Source: Ornithodoros turicata (lineage: Eukaryota; Arthropoda; Arachnida; Ixodida; Argasidae). Taken from it: 64,000 bases of DNA. The first letter of the stretch is position 1; each line of letters opens with the position of its first letter. The stretch spans positions 83,184,160 to 83,248,159 of the forward strand of contig NC_088202.1 in assembly GCF_037126465.1 (NCBI RefSeq), written 5' to 3'. Shown in pieces: positions 56,213 to 64,000 of the stretch. A program made the translations under genes and the position numbers. The notes under the pieces were generated by a model, which had not been told where the DNA came from, did not search any database, and worked only from the letters and a program-made list of their open reading frames with translations.

Positions 56213-58120
56213 ATAACGCCGTTAGACAACATTCACGAACACATCCTCACATTACACTGTCAAAATGTGGAGAACGGCAGCGCATTCCATGAGATTGACG
56301 ATGATTACCTAAGTTTTTAGAGGGGAAGCGGACGTGTTGAAACCGAATAGGCCGTCTTCACACGTCTTCCTCTATCAGCGCCCTCCAGCGCCTGTGGAAC
56401 GTAAACACGCTCCCTGCCTTGGCGCCTCATTACACGTTTCATGTGGACTTATCGATTATTTTAAATTTCTTTGTGAGATAGTGTCAGCATTGCTTTAAAG
56501 TTCTCAAACTGTGCTAGTGTTGTCAGATCCGCACTTGAAGTTAAAAATAGGAAGAAAAACCAGAGATACGGAGACAAACACGACCCTACATAGCGCTAGC
56601 GCAAGACAGCATAGGCAGGCAAACAAGCCTTTCGGGCTTGCTCCTATTCAGCTTGGCGACGCCGTCTCACAGCCCCAGCACTCTTTCGTCGCCGATTCTC
56701 CGCACAGCTTTCATTGTCCATTGCGCGCCCACGCACACATCTGAAACTGTCGACCACAACAGCTGCATCTGCACTGCCAGCGCCGCGTTAAAACTTGAAA
56801 ACCCTTTTGGAGCTCCCCTTCACAACACCAGGGGAGGCACAGTGAGCGGGTTTCGCCGCTGCGAAAATAGTGTCGCCGCTGCCATTTCCCGCCAAATTCC
56901 GGCTCTATGCTTTTCATCGGCTCCTGTCTCCCACGTGATCTTTCTCGATCACGATTGGCTGAGGCTCATTTAACCGGTGGATTCGCCCCCGTTCGGTTCC
57001 TTCGAGGTGCCGACCCGTCTGACCGTTGTGCAGCTGGCGGCAAACGATGATTTCGTTTCGTGGATTTCGACGATGTTCGAGCCATAGACGAACACCGGAA
57101 TGAGAGGTAGGCAGACAACGTATGATGCATATCAATGATCAGACGCTTAATACTGCCGCCTAACCGTGTCCATAACTGAAGAGCGCCTTGTCCAGTATTA
57201 CATAAATTTCTGCCGGTCATCAGACATGACCTGGTTGATGTGGTATTCTGTATCGCATTACTAGTTGCGTTTTGTTCTGCTATTTGAATGTGTCTGATGT
57301 GTAATACACTGGTGCACATGAAAGGGAAAACAGCATGTATCGCGTACGCCTGGCTCCCCGAATTTTGTCATTAGGCGACACGTCGGTGCGTAACGGGCCT
57401 AAATCTGATAGCATGTCTTACATAGCCTATTCAGCTAATGAATGTTGCGTATGCTCTGCTTTGCAATGTCGTTAACAGGTTCTTTTTTTTTTTTTTTCAT
57501 TCAGGCACCGACAGCTGTTCGTGGCCCTGGGATCCCCAAGCATGTAGCCCCTGTCACCTGAAAATTCTACAGTTGTGCTAGGATGAAGCGAATGGCTCCT
57601 GCGCCTCATTAGGTGATATGTGCATAGTATATCTACTTTCTCGAAACCGAATAAGTTCCTTTAAAGATGGTATAATATGATAGTCACTGTTGTTCTGCAG
57701 TATTTATTCTTTTTTTATTTATTCTGAAGTATTCTGTAATCATCGTGCAGATTTATTTTCATTCAAATGTTGCTTGTGGTAACCTCTTGTGGTTACTCAA
57801 GCGCGGTGTTGCGGCTATTTGCTCGGTCTCCTGGCATAGTGTGTACAACATGGTGTTGAAATAAATTGATTCTGACTCTTCTGCCACTGTGCAGGGCTGA
57901 GAAGGCAATGAGGGAATATGGTGCTGGCATTTTGTATTGAACTCTATTTGCAAATGCAACTTTTTTCACCTGCAGGATTGGTCGTGTGCCGAATTCAATC
58001 TCTCCATATTTTTTATTTTCAACTTATCAAATTATCACCTGTAGGACGCACTTTGTCTTGATTGCACTGCTACCTCGATATTGAAGCATGTATTGCTCTA
58101 CCGTAAATGTGTGTTTAATA
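56213..58120. other. Anonymous stretch with one permuted repeat
   Basis: 56580-56840 is a repeat that recurs at 61316-61600 in permuted order. Frames 56511-56973 belong to it. A T-run precedes a possible acceptor (cattcag) at about 57503, and an aataaa lies at 57859 after 'ggtgttg', as in a 3' UTR. No exon of a known gene could be identified. Confidence 0.35.
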
Positions 58121-58284
58121 AATAGTAAGGATGGGCCAACCGAATACGCGACTCTTCGAATTCTAGGCAGGGATTCGACATGCGAGAATCCGAATTCTAG
58201 TTCCCAAAACAGCGAATCGAATCTTTCGAATCCACAAAACCACGTTTGTTTGTTTCTTTTTAAAATTGGCACCTCAGGAATCCG

Positions 58285-59272
58285 ACGAAAGCCTGAATGG
58301 TTTCTGCGGACATCTTCAAGTACTCAAGAGGAAGAACGTGGCTCCAACCAAGGTTTATGTGAGGTCGAGAACGGCGAGCCCTTTCACCAACACCAGCACC
58401 ACCCAACCAAGGTTAGCTCGAAAGAGGGGTGCCGACGTTTCGCAGCCGGATGGGCTCCTTCTTCAGGGGTCATAAACAGGGCAGGTTAATAGCAGACTTT
58501 ATACACGGCTGGTTACTGTTTTGGTGGTCACTTGACGGAGTGCGTTTACGTATACGCTGCGTAAAGTCCTCAAGGACCGGTCCAGGTTTCCGGGTGTTGA
58601 CTGTATTTGCCATGACTCAACGAGGAGCCTTCTCGTGACGTTGCTTTCACAATCAGGTATCTGGGCATTGTTCTGCGTTCTAGGTCACACTTACGAATAT
58701 CGTCCTCGTGTTGCGGTAGCCTTTGGGTGAAGTTCTTTGTTACCCTGATGTACGATGCTGGGCACTCAGCGCAAGGAATTTTGTAGATAACACATTGTAT
58801 CTTTTCCTCAGATGGGGGGTCTTTAGCCGCGGCATTAGGTGTGGCCCACACGGGTTTGTGGGCCACGCAGATCCCCTCCTTGGCTAGCGCACGTGCGAAC
58901 GCTTCGCTCGTGCCTCTCACGTACGGGACGGTGATACGTTCCGACTGACGCGCAGGGGCGTCAGTCGTACGTGGACGGTCATCTGGCTTGCGACACCGGC
59001 GGCGGGAAATTTTTTGAATAAAGTTCTTTGTGTAGCCGTTGTTTCGTAGGTCAGACATAATAACTCGTTCTTTTCTCTGTCTGCTTTCCTCGGTCAAGCA
59101 GATATTCCTCGCCTTTTACATAAGGGACGAGACATCCGCCGCCTTGTAACTCATGGGATGGCTGGAGTCGAAGGGCAAATACCGTCCTGTATGCGATGGT
59201 TTTCTGTAAACAGCTTCTCCAGGTTTCCTTCATGCCTTATGACGAGCACGTCGAGGAACGGCAAGCAATGGA
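58285..59272 (-). pseudogene. Penelope-like element fragment with GIY-YIG endonuclease
   Basis: The minus strand from about 59270 reads FHCLPFLDVLVIRHEGNLEK, the end of the RT region of Penelope-like elements (P-F-L-D-V-L). After a frame change the 58570-59097 frame reads VPYVRGTSEAFARALAKEGI (linker) and VIYKIPCAECPASYIR, then QRLPQHEDDIRK. This is the GIY-YIG endonuclease block with Cys pair; the second part reads Y-I-R where the family has Y-I-G. The 3' region (58290-58560) contains 'gaaacgtcggcacccctc', a motif typical of Penelope UTRs. Severely 5' truncated. It is not functional. Confidence 0.8.
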
Positions 59273-59735
59273 AGTACAACCCAAAATATCCCGATTAGAG
59301 GAAATTGTCTAAAAATTCCTGATGACACCCCGATCGACAGTAACGTCAGAAAGAGTCCTCAGCACATTGGGTGTCACAGCGCATAAAAAACGCATTAGGC
59401 TAGACCCTGAGCGGGTGAGAATGCGAGTGTTTTTGAACAAAAATCTGAATTTATTTTAAAACTCTCAGCTCTGTTTTCTTGTTTGTTTGTTTACATTGTT
59501 CATGACTGACGGAGTTCCGGCAGGAACTCTTCCATTGCAAGTTTAAAAGTAAAATGGTTGTGCTTTGTGATTGCTTCTTAGTTTTATGGGAAAAAATTCA
59601 GACTCGATAGGTTATGTATTTCCTGTTGTCGATGAACAACATGTTAAATAGTAAATTACATTTAAGAAGTACACTGTAAAACATTTCACCGTAAAAACCG
59701 CAATTTCACCGCAATTGACAAGCAATTATACCCAC
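59273..59735. other. Anonymous stretch
   Basis: No feature was recognised. 59300-59410 might be further Penelope sequence on the minus strand, without a readable motif. Confidence 0.3.
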
Positions 59736-59736
59736 C

Positions 59737-60260
59737 GTTTATTTTTTCAAAGGAAGAACATACGAAGGAACCATGTGCACCCATCAGTCAGCTCTGGCAC
59801 CAATATACTGCAAAAAGAAAGGAAGCTGTTACACGAAGCAGGACAATTGACATGGGGTTATATTCAACGTTTATTTTTTCAAAGGAAGAACATACGAAGG
59901 AACCATGTGCACCCATCAGTCAGCTCTGGCACCAATATACTGCAAAAAGAAAGGAAGCTGTTACACGAAGCAGGACAATTGACATGGGGTTATATTCAAC
60001 GTTTATTTTTTCAAAGGAAGAACATACGAAGGAACCATGTGCACCCATCAGTCAGCTCAGGCATCAAAATACTGCAAAGAGAAAGGAAACTGTTACAGAG
60101 AGCAGGGCAATTGACATGCAGTTATACTCAACGTTTATTTTTTCAAAGGAAGAACATACGAATGAACCACGTGCACCCATCAGTCAGCTCTGGCATCAAA
60201 ACACTTCAAATAGAAATGAAATTAGACTCACTGTTTTATTTTTTCAAAGGAAGAACAAGA
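59737..60260 (+). repeat. 132-bp minisatellite (four units)
   Basis: Units start at 59737, 59869, 60001 and 60133, then a partial at 60233. The first three periods are exactly 132 bp and the fourth unit is shortened to 100 bp. Units 1 and 2 are identical over 132 bp, while units 3 and 4 differ at several sites. Because 132 is divisible by three, two reading frames stay open across the array, giving 44-residue repeats. No start context or domain supports translation. Confidence 0.9.
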
Positions 60261-60622
60261 CGGTGCACACAAAACGCGGAGACGGCACGGAACTTCATCT
60301 GACAGCGTTCATAAGGACATCTGATCATGACCTTCTCTATGTGCTGCTTCATATGTGACACTATCTCTATATTCGTAGTGAACTGACGCGAGCACGAACG
60401 GACGTGGCATACTTCGGTGGTTTCGGAGAGCAAATCGATTCGAGGCGACAACCCTTGTGTGTTCTTGTAACGTCCCAAAATGTGACATCCGAGTTTTGCA
60501 TAGTTCGCCGCCGTGTACACACATAATGCATGACAGCACGGTATTCTGCTCGCTTCATGTACACCTCTACGGTGGTCAACTAGCCCATCAGAGTGATGAA
60601 AGCACAAGGGCACCTTCCGCAA
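60236..60622 (-). pseudogene. C2H2 zinc-finger exon or remnant
   Basis: The minus frame (128 residues) ends with a C2H2 finger: C-x4-C in CHVRSC, then SHMKQH. A second, incomplete finger follows (CPYERC ... CVHRL, last His missing). The pair resembles a two-finger module seen as an exon of many arthropod and fish proteins (fingers ending in 'S-H-x-x-R-K-H' there). The frame ends where the 132-bp minisatellite begins. It may be a captured exon inside the element or a degraded host exon. A complete gene model was not found. Confidence 0.5.
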
Positions 60623-61313
60623 CGATATATTACAACAAGAGCGCCTTGATCACGCTACGAGCCAGGACGTACACGCAGAACTAGGGAGACGCTTCACAGC
60701 AAACGCGAGCGGCGATTTACTGGTGTCACATAAGTTGAAAAAACCAGGCATGCGGTGCACCACGCTCAAATCGCAAAGAACAGGATGTGCGAACAGAAAT
60801 GTGCTTACCTGTCTACGTGCATTCACGAGATTTACAACAACCGCTTCGTCCGCCTTCGTCAACCATCGTCAGCGCACGATGTTCCGCTTCCGGGGGTTGC
60901 GAATGACGGCAATGCCCTGTACTTGGCTTGGCCTTGCCTCCGCATTGAAGTTTTTGGCCGGCGCATGATGATGGCGCCACCGTTTTACGTAGTTTTCGCA
61001 GTATTTGTGATCACGGTAACACGCCGTCGTGAGATACTATTAAACGCCCGTAGAAATCACAGTATTTTTTTTACAGTGCATGTGGGTATGTTTTCTCCTG
61101 AAATTGAACGGTTATTTAATTTGTGTTTAATTAAACAAATATGTCATATCCTGCTTCAAAACACTTTTCAGCAGGAGTGTGTTTTTTTTTCTGACTTTTC
61201 AAACCTTTCTTCCTTTTTTTAAAGGAAGGATTCGAATGATTCGAGATTCGTGGATTCGCAGACCCTTCCTTGGATTCGGATTCAGAAAATTCTGGATGCG
61301 TCCCATCCTTAGC
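60623..61313. other. Anonymous stretch
   Basis: A CAG|GTAAGC donor-like site occurs on the minus strand at about 60804-60812, downstream of possible short first-exon frames. No coding exon is convincing. 61195-61313 is the gattcg-rich end described with the possible hAT-like element. Confidence 0.3.
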
Positions 61314-61315
61314 AT

Positions 61316-61600
61316 TAAAACTCCTTTGGAACTCCCTTTCACAACGCTAGACACCCCTTCAACGACCCTTCATACGGCCCTATACACAACGCCAACGCAA
61401 GACAGCCTCCGGAGCCAAACGAGCCTTTTGGGCTTTCTCTGACTCAGCTTCGCGTCGTCCAATTGGAGCCTCTGCTTTCTATCGCCGGTGCTCCTACGCA
61501 CAGTTTTCATAACCCATGGCGCGACCACGCTGACACGTCTGAACCTGTGACCACCAGAGCTGCACCGGCCGGTGCGCAGCGTCGCCGTTCTCCACGCGCC
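61316..61600 (+). repeat. Permuted repeat, copy 2
   Basis: Contains 'ttggaactccctttcacaac', then 'cgcaagacagcctccgg', 'acgagccttttgggcttt', 'gacacgtctgaacctgtgac'. The copy at 56580-56840 has the same blocks, but with the 'gagctccccttcacaac' block after the others. Such permutation is expected if both derive from a tandem array. Confidence 0.55.
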
Positions 61601-62089
61601 GTCTCCTTCCCTCTCCACTCATCGCCCATGTGCGCCGCGCCGTGGTTACAGACAGACCTCGCCGCGATTCTTGCGTACACAATGCTAACGCATTAAAATA
61701 ATATCTACCCTTATGACGTTCAAAAATCCACATAAAATGCGACGCATTCGACTATCTAATTTCTATGAAACAACAATCCATCCGCTTCCCAATGAAATAA
61801 CGATGCAGAGAGCAACAAGAATGGACCTCTTTCACATACGCGTCGTATCCTAGCGACTCTTCAGCGAACCACGCTCGGAGCGCGTCAAAACAAATCCACG
61901 TGGGTATAGCATAAAGGACCGAAACCGGTCCGGAGTGGGACTGACGAGCTCGCGCCGTCCCCGCGGCCTCCCCACTGGTGACCACTGGTAACACAGGGGT
62001 GGCATCCAATGTATTGCTCCGTAGACGAAAGCGTGCCGGGCGAACGCAATGCATCCTGGACAGGTCCTGGTCGTACGTCACAGCAAACG

Positions 62090-62195
62090 TCAAGGCACAC
62101 GTGACCTTAAAGATGGCGGCGCCCGTGATCGGCGGCCAAACCGTTTGTCAACAATGCGGTTGTTGTTTCTGGACGACGTTTTGGATGTTTTTCGA
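62090..62195 (+). promoter_or_regulatory. Candidate promoter and first exon with YY1-type motif
   Basis: AAGATGGCGGC at about 62110-62120 is a YY1-type core promoter element with the ATG inside it. The frame MAAPVIGGQTVCQQCGC continues to a donor-like CACG|GTAATT at about 62201. The predicted peptide is not recognised. It could be the first exon of a host gene continuing beyond the window or chance in a GC-rich patch. Confidence 0.3.
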
Positions 62196-62209
62196 TCACG
62201 GTAATTATT

Positions 62210-64000
62210 TTTATCCGATAATCTTGCAGTAAAACGCGCAGGTTTACACATAAAGCCTCGTATTGTTGACAACTTCCAAAGATGTGATGACGACCGCGCG
62301 TTAAGACTTACCGAGCCGATGCGATGTACTTAAACTAAGCTGAAATGAGCTACCATGTTGCGGAAGAAGCACCGCAAAGTTTACGCTGGCAAAATACGGC
62401 CATCTCTTGGTGTTAAGACGGTGAAAATATGTCGGTAAACGGCAAAACGACATGTAAACAAAGTCACATGACCTCAAAATGACGTTTTCTATGACGTGCG
62501 ACCAAGACAAGATGGCAGTTTTGCCAAAAGCACCCGCTTGAGGGTAGTTACAACAATGGCGGGTTTGTGTCACCCCTGTGACTGGTAACCGCACCATACT
62601 GCGCCATCTTATGAAGACGGAGATAACCCTCCCCGGCGCCTCAAGTTCACGCGCATGCGCATAAGTCGTGGTGAAAAAAGTCAATTCCCTTGATTTTGGT
62701 GCTGTCACCAGAGTGTTCCCGGCTTGCTCCTCCCCCCCCCCTCCCAAGTACAGTAATAGAATCAACATATTATCTGTTCTGTGATGATGCAAACACGTTT
62801 ATGTTCCATATGTGCCTTGAAAGCATCGAGCAAAAGAAAACAGAATTACCGTCGTCTTTTAACTGTGGCTGTTTTAGCCACGCAGTGAGGAAGCTACTGC
62901 ATGCACCAGTCTTCCATTAAATGACGTTCTCTTCCTGTTCATAAACCGTTGTGGTCACTCCGTAACGTTTGGGGAGCTGGAAGAGCATGGTACTTTCAAG
63001 ACTGGTGCAGGTGCATGCAGTGTTTCTTTTTTCTTTCTTTTTTTCACGGCAGCTAAGTGCACACTTTATTTAGCAGCTGAGCATCAAGGTGGCAACGCGG
63101 GTGGCAGCGGGACTTGCAGAAACGAATACTAGATATTCAAGCAAAGCGGATTCTTTTTTTCTCTCTTGGCTACGTATTGTGCTCATTTTTGTTTTTCTCT
63201 CGCGAAAACGGGAAAAACAAAATAAAGTTAGGTGGAAAAGTGAGCCTTGAAAGCACTGAAAATGTGTAAATTTCTGCGCGAACTATCCCTCCGGATAAAA
63301 ACTGTGTACGTCAGGGGGATTTATGAAGTTTGACTGTGCTACTTATTCTTCCTTCAAGATCCATCCACACACAAACCTCTGTATTATGGATGCAACGAAT
63401 CTGGGACGACTTTAAAGCTTCAGTTGGGTTGTGCCACAAATATTACCTACGGTACTTTGCTCTGTCCACAGGAAGGAAAAGAATTGTCCTTTTCTGAAAG
63501 AGGGAGCTGGGACTTCAAATGCGAGGTCACGGATTTTGCTCTTTTACGCGCAAGTCCCCGCACAGGGGCGCTCTCGGAATCATTTTGCCATTGGAATGGA
63601 GGTAATATATCAATGGCCTTCACTTCGGACTGCATGCGGATAAAGTTGCACAACATCTAGGAAACTCCTCAGGATGGCAATCAAGTGGTATACGTTGATG
63701 ATAGACGCCACAGTCTCACGCTTACTTGCACACGTACATAGTGTCCTGAACGTGAGTGGTGTGAAGTGTGGTCGATTCCAAAGTTAGAGGATTACGTCAG
63801 GTCGAGCGTGAAGGTGAATCCACCAGAGGCAGTATATACATATTGTTTTATTGTTTTTTGTTGCCTTTTCGACGAAGAGCAGTGCTGGGAGTGGTTCCCA
63901 GAGTACTTTGTGATGGAGTGGAATACGACCTCGATAATCCCGTATGGAAGGTACGGTACTCTCACAGTCTAAGATTCTAAGACATGAACGCACTCAAACA
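62210..64000. other. Anonymous stretch
   Basis: No gene, RNA or mobile element was recognised. A C-run (62736-62743) and pyrimidine tracts (63025-63045) occur. Frames at 62301-62792 (-), 63424-63660 (+) and 63766-63972 (+) have no domain I know. Confidence 0.3.

Larger units (their letters stand above)
58125..61313. mobile_element. Possible hAT-like element bounded by gattcg-rich ends
   Basis: The left end TAAGGATGGGCCAACCGAAT (58127) and right end ATGCGTCCCATCCTTA (about 61297-61313) are inverted. Both lead into sequence full of 'gaatc/gattcg'. A GGATGGG tip with ATTCGAA-rich subterminal DNA is common in hAT elements. No clear 8-bp duplication was found, so these could be two separate elements facing each other. 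Interior: Penelope fragment, 132-bp minisatellite and zinc-finger frame. No hAT transposase was seen. Confidence 0.4.

Noticed and set aside
59715..60358. Two long plus-strand frames with 44-residue repeats
   Set aside because: They exist because the 132-bp unit is divisible by three. No start context, domain or codon signal supports translation.
1..64000. CRISPR arrays, bacterial operons or phage genes
   Set aside because: The tandem arrays lack unique spacers of constant length; introns and eukaryotic transposons rule out a bacterial origin.

Overview
This window looks like a transposon-dense stretch of a large eukaryotic genome, most probably a hard tick or a related chelicerate. Coding pieces are split by GT-AG introns, host genes are sparse, and the repeats match families I associate with ticks: a tRNA-derived SINE of the Ruka type, a LINE family whose 3' end is a pyrimidine-rich tail around 'gcaagcc..ctgacctttcc', and an RT-bearing LINE ending in (AATA)n. 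The taxon is inference. I see no rRNA, CRISPR array, operon or bacterial signature, and no host gene I can name. Coordinates of degraded elements are estimates made by eye. REGION BY REGION. 1-900: LINE 3' ends and CCCGCA-rich repeats. 1070-5312: a large foldback-like element of two inverted arms, each an array of ~106-bp units capped by ~22-bp repeats, inserted at a TA in a LINE and itself hit by a TTAA-type MITE and a LINE. 5.3-20 kb: LINE 3' fragments, SINEs, minisatellites, two more TTAA elements and a decayed Mutator-like transposase (17.0-17.7 kb). 20.8-25.8 kb: a LINE with a nearly complete reverse transcriptase that lacks a catalytic Asp, followed by two RNase H-bearing LINE fragments, one nested inside another. 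25.8-27.3 kb: a non-autonomous element whose terminal repeats are themselves hairpins. 28.7-32.5 kb: an ISL2EU-like DNA transposon with a THAP-domain DDE transposase (+) and a SWIM/YqaJ nuclease (-). 34.5-37.4 kb: a mariner split by a 1.9-kb TA-flanked element. 38.6-45.0 kb: a SINE, a foldback MITE, a TTAA element carrying a nested Tc1-like element with ~315-bp inverted repeats, and a second foldback MITE. 47.85-56.2 kb: a second THAP/DDE plus YqaJ gene pair with multi-exon structure, enclosed by ~1-kb inverted repeats. 58.1-61.3 kb: a Penelope-like fragment with a GIY-YIG domain, a 132-bp minisatellite and a C2H2 zinc-finger exon, possibly bounded by hAT-like ends. 61.6-64 kb: mostly anonymous, with one candidate promoter/first exon near 62.1 kb. 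HOW THE GENES RELATE. The only genes that plausibly work together are the two transposase/YqaJ pairs, each convergent, where a DDE transposase would cut the element and a lambda-exonuclease-family nuclease may assist. Copy 1 has lost the catalytic Glu and copy 2 has an in-frame stop, so both are probably inactive as they stand. Nesting gives a relative order of insertions at several sites.
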